From Plectrocnemia conspersa (lineage: Eukaryota; Arthropoda; Insecta; Trichoptera; Polycentropodidae), in assembly GCA_009617715.1 (NCBI GenBank), contig VTFK01000145.1, positions 496,001-560,000 of the forward strand: 64,000 nt of DNA, given 5' to 3'. Of the stretch, positions 22,626-35,560 are shown piece after piece; position 1 is the stretch's first letter; every line of letters starts with the position of its first letter. The position numbers and the translations under genes are program-made. Below the pieces are notes generated by a model. That model was not told the DNA's origin. It saw only the letters and a program-made list of their open reading frames with translations, and made no database searches.

Positions 22626-23362
22626 TTATCGTACTTATATAATTCCAATTAATTATCAAAAATTAGTTTATTGTGCCTTCACGGATAACTATCGTAAAAA
22701 ATAATTAAAATAAAACATAGCAAGGCCTTGCATGGTAACATATATTATTTGTCAGCCTTAATTATAGAATAAAATCAGTACAAGTAATGTCACTGTTAGT
22801 ATGGGGGTCTTACAATTTACTTAGTAGTAGTTGATCTTATTGATAGGCAAACGCCTGTCATGTCATGTTGCAAATTAAGATCTACAATATTTTTTATATG
22901 TTTTTCTTAGATTTGTATTACACTATAAATATGGTTAAAGATATTTTTTAAATATATAACTGTATTCATATAGGATATTAAGGGCAAACACGCGTAATCA
23001 ATATTGCATATCAATTCATATTGGTTATATTTATACTACGGAAAATGAAAGAAGATTACATAATTTATTTAAAAAGGCATATAAAATTCAAAATAATCTT
23101 GCAACGCTGTTTCATAGTACTGGATGTATAAAAAAATTTGACTATAATATACCGACCTTTATGGTTGGCGATCTAAGTAAGCCTTTATTATTATTAAATA
23201 TATTTTTAGCTTGGCTCTACTATTCTAACCTCTTATATTATTTAAGTTATTAATAAAAAATCTTTTTTAATTAAATATATTTTACTGTAGTTTAAATAGT
23301 ATTATTTTTATGTTCATGTAATCCTAGTCAATATCAAAAGCAAAGCAGAAAATTTCAATTAC
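22626..23362. other. AT-rich non-coding sequence
   Basis: Nothing recognised. Confidence 0.6.
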
Positions 23363-23439
23363 CTTGAGCTCCGAAAAGTCAAGCTGGGGTCTAGAAAAAT
23401 CGAGCTGAGGTTGCAGATGGGGCTGAGATAAATCTGGAG
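23363..23439 (-). other. Candidate internal exon (77 nt)
   Basis: On the minus strand a T-rich tract ending TATTATTTAG precedes a GC-richer 77-nt block that ends ...GAGCTCAAG followed by GTAATT, a plausible 5' splice site. One frame reads PDLSQPHLQPQLDFSRPQLD then FSELK, a low-complexity peptide with a repeated PQLDFS unit. A second frame is also open. Neighbouring exons were not found, so this could equally be a short conserved element. Confidence 0.25.
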
Positions 23440-23984
23440 CTAAATAATATTTTACGTATTAGGTCATTTTGTACATTTTGTCATATTACATAAAATAATA
23501 TTTCGTATTTTAAAAAAATGGAGTTTGAAGTAAATAAATAAATTATATATCTGAAACAATTTTTAAATCACTGAAAACTATTTTTTATTATTATTTATGA
23601 TTAAAAATATTATCATTATCTTAAAAAAATAGTCAACGTTAAAATTATATCCAAAGTCCTTCTTTTCGTTTCTGTGAAACAGTCGTTTTTAAGTTAAAAA
23701 TTCTGGACTGAAAAGCAGGATAGGGATAAAAAATTTTTATTAGTCATCGACGGAAGTTTTTTGCTAGAAACGCATCTTCTTAAATATAGAATTTTGCCGG
23801 GACAATTTTGATTCCGTAATACACTTAGATGCTGAAAAGTAGTTAAATATTGGTCGACCATCTTTGAAGCAAATCGAAAGCCAATTTTAATTTGTGCAAA
23901 TACTCTCAAAAAATTATATTACATTTTCGTCTTTTATATTCCAGTTGATTTAGCGAATTGTGTTGGACTATGGATTTCGCAATT
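23440..23984. other. AT-rich sequence, unrecognised open frames
   Basis: A minus-strand frame at 23694-23909 is open with unremarkable composition. No domain or splice framing recognised. Confidence 0.45.
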
Positions 23985-24045
23985 TGTAACTTGAAAAATG
24001 TTGATGCGAAGAGAGAAGCGGCTGCTTCGTAGGTACTGCCAATTT
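23985..24045 (-). repeat. Interspersed repeat family A, partial copy 4
   Basis: ATGCGAAGAGAGAAGCGGCT is shared with the 18.2-kb copy (ATGCGAAGAGAGAAGCGGTG). The minus-strand translation includes QPLLSSHQHF, the N-terminal part of the family A peptide signature. The rest of the family sequence is absent. Confidence 0.5.
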
Positions 24046-26639
24046 TAGCGTTTATAGGTGTACTAAAATTAAACTTGGTATTGCTCTCTTTCGTCATAGT
24101 GTTATTATATTGTTACCTATCTTGCTTATTGTATTTGAATAGTTTTTTATAGATAATGCATATTATTTTTTTTTATTGAACAAAACGTAACTCAAAAAAT
24201 TACATTCTTAATTGAATTTATGAATATTTAAACCTGTTTAACTTTTACACCACATTTATGCTTTTACTTATATTACAGTACATTACAAAAGTGCATCGGA
24301 TTTAGTCAGGTGCTTAAATTATCCCTACTGCAGATGTATTATAATAAACATATATAGGTATGCAGACCTGAACGTTCCGACAAAACGGCGCCGGCTTTGT
24401 ACTTTGTTTAATAGAAAATACCCAGCGCTGGAAAGCTTATAAAATAATAATGCCTGTTAAAAATTCCATTAAAATTTTTAATGCCCCCAAAGCGTCGGAA
24501 TTTTGATACACATACACATCAAACGTGTAAGAGCTTTAAAATACCTGTACGAGAAAAAGTTTAAGAATGTTAATTGCATTTGGAAATCTCAGCTTCAACG
24601 AGCATCAAATATCCTTTGTGCAAAAGGTGATCGATTGTTTCTTTGTTGTGAATTTGTTAGTGAAATTGTTACAATTTTAATTAAAACGGTACGAGAGCGA
24701 AAATAATGCTTTAAATGAAAAACAGTATTAAACAACAAATTTCTTAGACAACAATTAATTATAAAAAATAAAATTGTAATGCATTAAGCAATCAAAAAAT
24801 TAATGTTTTCTTTGAGTAACTGTAAATAAAATTTAAAAAATAGCTTTTTTTCTTATATTAGAGTTTATTGTACAGTATAATATTTATTCATTAAATTATA
24901 ATACTATAAGCAAACTATTAAGGAACATACATATGTTATATAGAATATATTTTTTATGAGCTATATACACTATGTTTATTTTTATTTACACCTGAAAATA
25001 ATTAATAATTTTTTTTTTTTATAAATTGACCAAATTTAAAAAATAACACATTTTTATTTAATGTTATTGAAATCTATATTATTCATTTTGCTTTATTCGC
25101 ATGGCAAATAATTTTGGTAAAATATTGTTTGTGTAAGCGTTAATGATATTTTGTACAAACACGTGAAAAGGAGAGCTTTTTCGCTTTGAAATAAATTTTA
25201 ATCTATACACCGAGAGTGATTAATGCGTATTAAAACGGCACGCGTTTTTAAATTCCCTCATTAAGAATAAAAAAAAAAAAAAAAAAACATAAACACAAAT
25301 ACAAACTCCCACCCAATAAGCGCCGATTCACGTAAAGCAATCTCAAAACACGACATTTATGCAAATTTATGTAAAACCTTTTAGTAAGGCACTAAGTAAA
25401 CATCGACGGTAAAAAGGATTAATGAAACATGAAAGTATTTAAGTATGTAGTATATTTTCGTACTACGAATTATTCTTTAACCTGTATAAATCGTTTTACC
25501 ATATAAACCTTTATAAGGCAAATTTTCTATATTTTTTTTAAAAACACACTAAACATATTGACTATTTTTATATTAGGCAGTATATAATCAATCAAACTTA
25601 ATATATTTCAAAAATGCCTAAGAAAAAAAAATCAAATAATATTACAATAAAAAAACTGTGGGTCCGTGTTCTTAAGCCCACAACTTTTTTTTTATTATAA
25701 ATAATCATAAATAGTATGAAATATATAATTTAAAATGGATGCTGGATATAAAAAATGCTAAGTTTATACTTTGGGCTCGCGTACTTGACTAAAAATATTG
25801 GCCTGAAGATATTGATGTTCAGTTGACATTTTGAGAGATGGAATTTTGGAACATGTTAATCAGACTACCATATACAATTTGTAAATACATGCTCAAAAAG
25901 ACATATGCTCTGCTAAAAAATATGCTTTGAATTCTATTCCTATTTTTTCAAGTAAACTTGATTGCGAGTTTTCGTGAATGAATCTAATTATAATCCCAAT
26001 AAGAGCTTTATTCAAGACCAATACAGTTTCGGCTTTTTTGTTCATCAAAGTCGTTGGACCACCTCTGCCATATTTCAAATCTTAAAATATCTAGATCTGT
26101 GGTTCCTCTGAATTCATTTAGACATAGACACTACCACTAAAAGAAAGATATATAAAGATTTGTCAGATGAGAATTTGACAAAACTTTGGAAATCACTATA
26201 AACTTATATTAAAATGTATGATGTTTTACAATTTTATTTTACATTTATGTAGCTTTAGATTTGACATATCTAAAGTAAAGAAAAAATTATATTAAATTTT
26301 GTTTAATGTTTTATGCGCTCTTTGGCATAGAAAAAGCTGCTTTAAATTTCATTTCAATATTTGAATTTAATTTTCTTCAGTAAAAAGCTTTGCAAGAGGT
26401 GAGTCTCGACACCTTTTTTGTTAAAAAAAACCCCTCCACACTGCGTCTTACTGGTTAACAAAGACACACTATTCGAAAATTTTCTACCGTTTTTGATTAC
26501 AAAAATTGAAAATTTTGAGTTGAAAAGTAGCTGTCTATTTAAATTAAAACATGTTGGAAATTAGATGCAAGATATTTAGTTTTAATATATCTTTATAACA
26601 AACTCATTAAAATATCCCCTAATATTTTTAAATATACAC
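24046..26639. other. AT-rich non-coding sequence
   Basis: A slightly GC-richer patch at 24360-24700, a 19-base A-run at 25269-25287, and an unrecognised minus-strand frame at 25893-26078. No gene supported. Confidence 0.55.
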
Positions 26640-27120
26640 AATCCCACATCACCGACCAGTCGTCCAAATAAGACAGGCAATTTGCTGCTAAGTATAATCG
26701 CAACCCTGCCATTCTGCTTCAGTTATGTCAGTTATCCGGTTATTGTAGTCTGGAGGCAATTAATTAGCATTTCTCATTCGCAAGTCAGATTTGGTCCATT
26801 CATCATCTCGAGCCAGAGCCAAATAGCTCTGTAGGTAGACAGGCGCTTCGACCGGTCGATAATTACAGTTTTTCCACGTGAAAAGCTCGTCGAGAGCTTT
26901 TCTCGCGACGGAAGCTCGGCCGGCGCCGGAAGCGCGGGGCAGGCGGCGGAAACTTCCGCTCGTTTGTTCTAAGCCCTTTTTTATCGCGGACACTATTAAC
27001 AAAAGTGACCCCTTTCTTGGCGATAAAAAACGGCATCCGAATCGCGTAGATTCGATAAGGGTATCATTGTTCGGACGTAATTGCGTTTATACCTCCCCTA
27101 TTCCATTTTTTTCACCTTTA
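26640..27120. other. CpG-rich island
   Basis: Sharp composition change. It contains a perfect 9-bp hairpin GAAAAGCTC/GAGCTTTTC at 26880-26902 and the CCGGCGCCGG palindrome near 26921. Frames are open on both strands. Possible regulatory island. No exon structure clear. Confidence 0.4.
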
Positions 27121-28499
27121 AACATTTAAAAACAAGAGATAAAATATTCCATCAGAAAAAATAGCAAAACAACGAGTACACATGAATTAAAGCGATAATG
27201 AACTATGGAAGCAAATAAATAAATCGGAACTAGCATTAAAAAAATAATTAAGCACGCAATAAAAAGGTTGCAATATAAAATAGAGCAAATTCCATTGATG
27301 TTATTGATTAAAATAAAGTCAAAACTTGATGCTATCTGCATGTTACTTATTTTATTTATTATTTTTAATAAAGTTAATCAATTCATATAATAAAGTTATA
27401 TATATATTAGTATTAAAATAAAATTTGTTATTTAAGTGAAAAACGAATACTTTTCTCCACGATCAATACCCGATATCTCTTTTTAAGGAAGCTGATTAGG
27501 TCTTTAAATTTTTATAATTTATATCAATGATATTCCTGAGTTATATTAGTGCGAATTTTAAACTTAAACTGCAAAGTATATAGATATGAAATTATCACAT
27601 ATATAATAATAAATTATATTTAAAGAATTTAATAAATTAATTTTAATAAAATATAACTAGTAATTTTACATCGCATTAAGACAAATAGTATAAAATATAT
27701 TAGTATTAACTTAAACGCTCAAGTCATTTACGGGTATTTTCAGGTAATAATTGTTTCTTGTTTAACTAAGGTTATTTTTAACATTTAATTAAATGGATAA
27801 TTTTGTAAACTATACAGATACTAAAACTACATAATTTAAAAAATGTTTTATTCATCATTTTTTAAAAATAATTTAGAAAAAAATATAAAAGTAAACTAAT
27901 AAATTTTTAACAGTAAAATCATATGTATATACATTAAACATATAACTACTAATTATTCAATAACCTGATTAGCCACTCAGATTATCGTTATTTAATATAT
28001 TTCTTAAATAAATGGTACACATGCATAATTCTAGATATTAAAAATAATTTTATTATTTTTAGATCAAAATTCAGAAGGTGGTTTATATTAATATGATAAA
28101 AAAAATAATATATTACCAAAACTATAAAGCATTTTACGTATAGGTCCAGTATTTTTTCCGTTTTTATGTTATTTATAAAATATATTGTTATCATTTCTGT
28201 CTCCTTGAAATGTTTCAAAAACAATGGCTAGGAGAAATCATAACATGAAGCATATTGTGAAGCATAACAAAAGATGTTGAACATGATTTAACGACGTGTA
28301 AATTAAAGAAAGGTCAAACGAAAGCTTTGTAAGCTTATTGTTAAAATAATACAATGAACGAATTGAGCTTAAGATTTTCAGTTGTAAGCGCGTATTATAA
28401 CAAAATAATTATAATACAATTTATAATCATTATTGAAAATATAAAAAAGTTCTACACAAAACAATGTGTAATTTCTCACGTTTATATTATATAATTTTA
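27121..28499. other. AT-rich non-coding sequence
   Basis: Nothing recognised. Confidence 0.65.
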
Positions 28500-28720
28500 T
28501 TGAAACGTAGTTTGTGTGGGTGGTGGGGTTTTAATAAAAGAACCAGGGCAGGTATGAATTTAAAGCAAGTTTTATTAGGGTAAAGCGTTTGAAATGTCCT
28601 GCGAAAGGCGATTCATTTCGACCGAGCAATATTTTTTGGAAAAACCTTTGTCGTCCCCTTATTATTCTCAATTGTTTCTTTGATTACTTTGCAATTATAT
28701 TTTCAGAAAACCCGCTTCAG
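28500..28720. other. GC-richer patch
   Basis: Distinct from its flanks in composition, no gene or repeat recognised. Confidence 0.3.
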
Positions 28721-29271
28721 TATTATACTAATCTTTGGCGTCCTCTAAACACTTCTGAGCTGCTTTAATCGTTAAATATAAGCTTTTCAATTTAATAATT
28801 AAAATTCTTTAATCCAGATTTGACAGCCTTACAGATTTACCAATATCATAAATTTATATTATTATAATTAAAAAAAATACAGTAACTCCAGTGTAAAGTA
28901 ATGTGATAAAAATATATATATATTAGAGATGTTTTTAATAAAATCGCAAAAAATCTTCTGTAGTACTCTTTTACAAATTTTACACATAGTCATAGAAAAT
29001 ACATACTTATTACTTATGAGACTTATTTTTTATCGAATTTTATATTCAATATTTTATTTTATGAACAGAAATATATCTCATTTCCTTCATCCTTCAGTCT
29101 GTAATCGCACACACATTATTTACAAATATAATAATACATTGGTTTCTCTACAAAGAACGCTTATTGGAAAAAATATTCAAAGGAAACATTTTCACATTTT
29201 ATTTGAATATTTACCATATTAAATATAGGAATAAAATATTTAAGGAGTTGAGGTAACTACCATGACTACCG
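28721..29271. other. AT-rich non-coding sequence
   Basis: A 97-codon plus-strand frame (28929-29222) is rich in Phe/Ile/Leu/Tyr from AT-rich DNA and has no recognisable domain. Confidence 0.55.
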
Positions 29272-29340
29272 TGACAGGTTTCTCAATGCATCATCATGGC
29301 CTTTATACCAACAATAATAAGCATTTAAAAAAATCCTAAT
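29272..29340 (+). repeat. Interspersed repeat family B, partial copy 2
   Basis: GACAGGTTTCTCAATGCATC is followed by ATCATGGCC..TATACCAACAATA, matching the 5' part of the copies at 7495 (GGTGTTTTCAATGCGTCAT) and 59982 (GACAGGTTTTATCAATGCGT). The 3' half with GCGATCGCGACT is missing. Confidence 0.5.
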
Positions 29341-30484
29341 ATGTATTATCTTATTATTACTTTTAAAAGTCTTATTATATCTAATTAATTTTATCTTGTA
29401 AACAAGAAATTTATTAATTTGTTAAGTAATTTTTAAAGAAAATATTTTAAAATTCACGTTTTTCTTATTAAGTACTAGTATTTACATATGTTTACATTTT
29501 ATTTATTTTCTAATGTTTTGTAATTGTGTTATTATATAAAAGATAAGACATCCATAATTAAGTGGCATTTAACTTAAATATAGAAGCATTAAAATAAAAT
29601 AAAATCACATATATAATTTCAGAGTCGTTTCTTTTGCGCTTTCATTTTTCTGACTCAGTGGGTTTAAATGTAGAAATTTATTACATAATTTAATTTTCGT
29701 GAATGTAATCAAGAAAAATACATAACGTATGCGTTTTAAAATTTCCAACAAGCAAATATTAAATAAATCAAATCTTTCATCATGATAAATATAAATATGA
29801 ATACAGCACACACAATATAGCGACTCTTGCCCCTCGTTAAACGGTTTTATTGTTACGAGCCCCGCCGACGACATCAACATGATCGTATTTCCCTTTTCTT
29901 TAGCGAGTTGTATTGAAAATTTTCATGTACAAAAATTACTTCCTAGAACTTCAATGACACAAAATTATCAACCAGAGATGTGATTCGCTGTAAAATTTGC
30001 GTAATGTGAAACGATCGTAAGATTGCGTTTATTTATTTATTTTTTATATCTCATTTTTTGCGACGTGTAACGAAAGTAACGAGATATATAATTTCGCATT
30101 TATTAGCTAGACGAGGAGAATAATGAGAAGAGAAAATGGAAACGTTTTTGTTACGAGTTCTTGTGAATTTATCATTATATTTTTGAATGTAAATAGCAAT
30201 GTGTACTTTTTTATAAATTATAATTATTGTAGCTCTGTTTTATGATATTATATAATAAATCAGTTTAAAATATTTATTTCTTAACAATTAAAATTATGTT
30301 TAAGCGGAATTCTCAACCTTTTATTTTTCTGTATATAATCCCTGAGATGGTTTAAAATTAATTTAAAAGTTACAATCCAAATATAGCGCATGTAATTAAA
30401 AATATGTACCTATATATTTAAAACTTGTATGATATTAGTATTTTTAAAAATAATTTAAAAGTAATAAGTACATAGATAAGTACG
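29341..30484. other. AT-rich sequence with GC-richer patches
   Basis: Patches at 29620-29960 and 30000-30140 are less AT-rich. No gene, RNA or repeat recognised. Confidence 0.5.
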
Positions 30485-30531
30485 TTCGATACAGATTACA
30501 GTAAATTATATTCGATACAGATTACAATAAC
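30485..30531. repeat. Tandem duplication, 26-bp period
   Basis: TTCGATACAGATTACAGTAA at 30485 recurs at 30511 as TTCGATACAGATTACAATAA with one change. Confidence 0.85.
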
Positions 30532-31214
30532 AAAAAGGTTGTGATTGTTTTTTATTTACCAATATTTAAAGGCAGAGGAGTGTTTGAAACGCCACAACAC
30601 ATTTATATTATTTGTTGTTTCGTTTAATTTTTACCAAAGTAGAAAAGCTTTTCAGACAGATGTATCGACACAAATGAAAGTAGTGCATAAATAGCTTTTT
30701 TGTATCATACATCTCAAGCCAAAACTCATTAGAACATATCTTCACTCCTGAATCGGTTGTCAGATTAAGTAATGTATATTGAAAATTATAAGAGCATTTT
30801 CACTTAAACAGCTTAATGATTTAAGCACTAAATACAATTCTTTATCACATACCTAAAAAAATAGTAGGTGAACTTATCTTTCATTGTTGCATTTTTTCTC
30901 TATTCTTTACCAGCAGCAATATAAATTAATTACAGTTTAATCAAATATTCCATAATGCTATATCGATGACGTAAACTGTGAAGCTCCATGTTCGACAACT
31001 TTAAAGTAGAAACAAAATCTAAATAGACAACTTTAAAATAGGAAAATAAAACAATATCTCAAGTTTGTGGTGTTTAATTGGAGATTTTGGAAGTATAACT
31101 TTTTTGAGCATGTTTATTTTAATTAAAGGTACAAGATGTCATTGTAGTAATTTTCACTCAAAGGTGGAGTTGACAAATTTACACTTTAAGTCAATTTTTA
31201 AGTTATCTAATAAA
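30532..31214. other. AT-rich non-coding sequence
   Basis: Nothing recognised. Confidence 0.6.
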
Positions 31215-32150
31215 GGTTTGTATTATTCCCTTATAATTAAAATTTATTCTGTTGTATAAAACAGTCAAATAAAAATATATCTCTATTTTTTAACCACTGT
31301 ATTTAGTTATAGTTGCTTGTTTCTTAGAAACTTTATGAAACTTATATATCATTCTTTGTTATTATTATTAATATAATAATTTATAAAAAAAAAACTAACA
31401 ATATACGATGTAAAACAAAAATCTACAGGGAATAATAAAGGTAACTGCAATTTGCATACCTAATTAAATAATCATAACTGCCAGAGGAAAAAATATTGTT
31501 ACGCTAATTTTTATCAATGTTTATATGTATGTATATTAGAAATAATTTTGTAAAATTTCTTAAAAAAGCTAGATTGGAGAAAAAAAAATTTTAAATCCAC
31601 TTATTTTAACTACTTATTAAGTGTTTTTACGCTAAAAAAATAGTAATGAAACTAAAATTTTGAAGACTTGTTTTTGTTGTGTTTTTTTTTATTTTTTTTA
31701 AAAACGGCTTAAAAATTAGTTAAAAAATCCACATAGTTTTGACCCCTAAAATTCATTAAAAACGCAAAAAAATTAATTCTTCACTTCAGCAAAAACATTT
31801 TTAAAAGTAGTAAACTTTGTTTTAGGTCAAAGTTATATTATATAAATTTATCCTATGGTATAAAACAGCTTAAAAAATATTGTGTTTTTTTTTATTTTAA
31901 AACTAAAGTTGTTGATTTGTATTTAATTAGAGTTGCTTGTTTCTATAATCTATATCGTTTTTTGGAAATAATATTTTTTAATTAAGAATTTTAAGAAAAT
32001 TTAATTTTTATTTGCTTCTTTTTTTAAATAAAAATGCTTACCGATTCTAAAAACATAAACTAACAACATAATAAAAAATATACAATAAAAAAACACAAAA
32101 TAAAACAAAAAAATTAGGGAAATAGCAATTTTATTAATCCACAAATTTGC
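31215..32150. repeat. Decayed direct duplication, offset about 610-640 bp
   Basis: Segments share order: AAATTTAT.CT.T.GTATAAAACAG (31225 and 31843), GTATTTAGTTATAGTTGCTTG versus GTATTTAATTAGAGTTGCTTG (31300 and 31920), then AACTAACAA...TAAAACAAAAA..TA.GGGAA (31394 and 32058). Identity is moderate and interrupted by homopolymer runs. Either an old tandem duplication or two insertions of one AT-rich repeat. Confidence 0.45.
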
Positions 32151-32479
32151 ACCTTTTTTTAAGAGTTGTCATGAAATTTAAAATATAATTTCTTTATAAA
32201 TTTTATGTATAAATTTAAAATCTAAGGATAAATAAAAGCTATAACATTGAATTCCAAATCTTAAATGGCTTACTGTTAAACTGCATACATATCAAATCAT
32301 TTTTTTAATATGTTCGTATATAAGCAACTAAACAGAAGCTTAAACCACAATATATTCAGATAATATTTTGTAATTTTATTTTTTAAATAAATTATTTAGG
32401 TCAGATGTAAGATTATTATACAAATAATATAGTGTACTACACACACTAACACATCATGTATTGTATGTAAGTGGTGTTG

Positions 32480-32890
32480 TTATTAATCAAGGGTGTACGC
32501 GGAATGTAATAACGTGCACGATCAATTCACCAGGGTTTGGCAATATTCCATATAAATTACTTGTAAAAGCTTCTTGTTGACACAGGAAGGTTCGTTCGCT
32601 CATCAGCTAAGCCAATATTATGATAGTAGCTCACCAAGATATATTGCCTTTGGTTCTGGATGTAAAAGCGATATCAAAATGTACAATTATTGTTAAAAGG
32701 ATGTTGACCGTTCGTTGTGGACTCAGCGCTGTAATCACTTTGGTACATAGGGCAAAAATAATGGGCGAACAATTAATTATTACGCGAGCGACGATTAAAT
32801 TTACGCACAAAGTATGCACAATAAATTATCAATTGTCAAATATTTGTAAATCGATTCTTATTTGCTTAATTATTATTGTGAATCTATTAT
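32480..32890. other. GC-richer island with candidate exon
   Basis: Open in several frames on both strands (32620-32895 plus, 32631-32819 minus). Within it, 32586-32661 is preceded by TTCTTGTTGACACAG and followed by GTAAAAG, and reads EGSFAHQLSQYYDSSSPRYI then AFGSG, a balanced peptide of no recognised family. The flanking splice signals are moderate. A conserved non-coding element remains the alternative. Confidence 0.3.
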
Positions 32891-33579
32891 TGTAAAATGA
32901 CAGGCGTCTACATTTTTAATTGGTCTATATTATATATTTTTAATAGATAAAAACATAAAATATTATAATTATTCGCTTTGAAATTATATTTCGTAACTTT
33001 TTTGCAACCGGTTTAATGTCTTCAATATAATTTTCATTAGTAATGAATAAATATCTGTTTAAAGAAATTTTCATGTTTTATAGAAAACAGTGTCGCATCC
33101 GTTCTTTGCCCAAAAAACATTATTATTTCTTGGAAAATCTGAGAGAAAGAAATTAATGTAAAAAAAAATCTGAATTTATTAAATGTTTATTGCTATTTAA
33201 TTCTCATACTTATCTCTCTAAATATTTTTACTCATAATGAAGAGTTTTTATTTATTATTAAATTATTAAGAACATTAGACATAATTGTGGTATTTCTCAG
33301 ACTTCTTGCTTCTAAAGCAATTCAGTTTAACAAAGATTTTTAAATACTACTGAGAATTTATTCTGATTCATTTTTATGATTTTACGGGTAATTTTTATTG
33401 AGAGATCGTAAGACGAAATTCCTAGTAGTCATACATTATTTATATTACATTTTCGTGTATTTATTATTTAAAAATATTATACCTCGCATTCTTACTATAA
33501 ATTGAAGTCTAAGGGATATAAAACGATACTACGCTATGTAACCTTGACACAATATTTTTTTGGCGAGTTTACGTAACGT
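32891..33579. other. AT-rich non-coding sequence
   Basis: Nothing recognised. Confidence 0.65.
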
Positions 33580-33960
33580 TACACCGTTAATCACATTTAA
33601 AGCATCACTTCGATTAAACGCTGATAAAGAAGTGGTAGGGTTGCGTACGTGCCATCGCTCAAAGAGCAGCTACGCCCATGACGGCAAAGCTCTGTCCAGA
33701 AATAAAACCTAATGATGACCACTTAGCACGAAAGCTCCGTTTCCGAACTTGAACAGTGAAATTTAATTAGCGAATCGGAAACGGAAGTTCCGACCAACGG
33801 AGCCGGTAAATCTAACCGACTTATAAAAAGCAAATGTATGTACGTTTTATAAGGCCATTCCCTAGTACACTTTTTCGTGTTCACGCTCGTTTGCGCGCAT
33901 ATCAAGGTCCATATTTGTAATAATTAACAAATCGTGTGCCAACGTTTCGTTTTTGGTATG
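33580..33960. other. GC-richer island with hairpin
   Basis: Perfect 11-bp inverted repeat TCCGTTTCCGA (33736-33746) and TCGGAAACGGA (33775-33785) with partial pairing beyond. A third related arm (AACGGAGC at 33798-33805) could compete with the left arm. A TATAAAAAG sequence sits near 33822. Possible regulatory element. Confidence 0.4.
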
Positions 33961-35039
33961 AATTTTCTCTTCCAAAATAAGGGATTAGTCTGAAATAACC
34001 TGTGATAAAAAAAGCTTTGCCAATTACCAAAACCATTGACGGTTTCATTTTCTAATTTTATTTGAGAAATATATAATATATTAACTAACATACTTTTTTA
34101 TTTAGTTTTTTAGAAAATATATTTATTAGATTATATTGAAATCACAAATACTTTTTGACTTATTAAAAATATATGCATTTAAATTAAACATATTTAATAA
34201 AAATCAATATTACAACTTTAACACAAAAGCTTAATTGTAAGCTCTGTTGCTTATCTTAAGCGAGAATATAATATTTTATTCTCATCTACACAATTCAGCG
34301 AATTAATGATGATATAACTCAACAGATAAAATCTGCTAATTAAACGTTCCGATCATCCCTTATTACTTGTAGCAGTTTATCCGCTTAATTCGGGTCGAGT
34401 TTTTTTTTCGCGATAGCTCCTATGGCGAAAGCCACTAAGATATAATATCACGAAAAAACAACTACATATTTGCAAACAATCAAAACTATTTTAAGTGTAT
34501 TTGTAGCACGAAAAATCTAAATTTTAGTAATTATGCTAAAAGAAAACGAAGGGTTGTTAAAATAATTAAAAATCAATTCTGTGTTTATTTTTATGGATTG
34601 TGAAGCACATTTTTGCGAATGAAAACAGTTTTAGATTTTTTTTTAATTCGATAATCATATACAGTGATTCGTATATCATTGTAAGCATTATTTGTTAATT
34701 ATTATGTAAGTTTTTTAACTACATATTATTAGTGAATCATTAAGTGATTAATGTATACATAAGGAGCTGTCCAAAGATAAATCCATATTTTATTTTATTT
34801 GTTTACAAAAACTACCTGTTGTCAAATATATTTTTAAGCCATGATTATAATTGCTTAATTATATTAATTATCTTTTATTCTGTAAAAAACGTAATACAGC
34901 ATTTATATTATTAAAATATTTAATTACAAAATTTAAAATAAATCTATAAAGATCTTATTTTTATTATCTTACTTCTAATGTTAGTGTTTACTATATTATT
35001 TTATTATATATTACATCACCCAATATATCAGAAAAGTAA
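33961..35039. other. AT-rich non-coding sequence
   Basis: Slightly less AT-rich at 34250-34440. Nothing recognised. Confidence 0.6.
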
Positions 35040-35560
35040 ACAGTGAAGAAACACATTTTATTTTTATACCTATACAGATTTATATGTTGTGTGCGTTATG
35101 AGGTCGGTAATCCATTTGCGTTAGTCTCGTTAGCGCACACCTGCAATAAATTCCATATTTTGAACAATTCGCAAAACGAGAATCCCACCGGAGACAATAG
35201 GCAGAACGGGAGCACTCCTCGTTCCCGACCGCCCGGCGCCCACAAATTGGGTACAGCTTAAAAAGTTTTAATTGAAAACGGCCCGAATTCAAATTGAAGA
35301 TTACGGCAAAAGTGTCGGCCAACGTCTTGGAACCGAAACGGTCGTAATCCGGAACCGGGCACGTAAAACGTAATGCACACGATGAATATTCAATTTGTTT
35401 CGGGAAATTAATTTATTTTTCGGCTTTCGGCCGTTAAATTAATTCAGCGGTATGGGTGGGCGAGCTTTCAATTGTATTTTCAGCCCGATGAGTAACTAAA
35501 CGAAATGCCTTCAAAGTCCACGTGCAAATTATTAACGTAAATTAAAAAAAATAATAGGTT
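35040..35560. other. GC-richer island
   Basis: A long block of near-balanced composition with several homeodomain-type TAATTA/ATTAAT cores (for example AAATTAATTTATTTTT and GTTAAATTAATTCAG near 35405-35445). Frames are open on both strands. Best read as a conserved regulatory region. No gene recognised. Confidence 0.4.

Noticed and set aside
25893..26078. Minus-strand frame KYGRGGPTTLMNKKAETVLV, faintly like the GRPT..L...EE..LV linker of pogo/CENP-B-type transposases
   Set aside because: Similarity is limited to a few residues and neither the helix-turn-helix upstream nor a DDE core downstream can be read.
28929..29222. 97-codon open frame
   Set aside because: Composition (Phe, Ile, Leu, Tyr) mirrors AT-rich DNA. 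No motif or splice framing.
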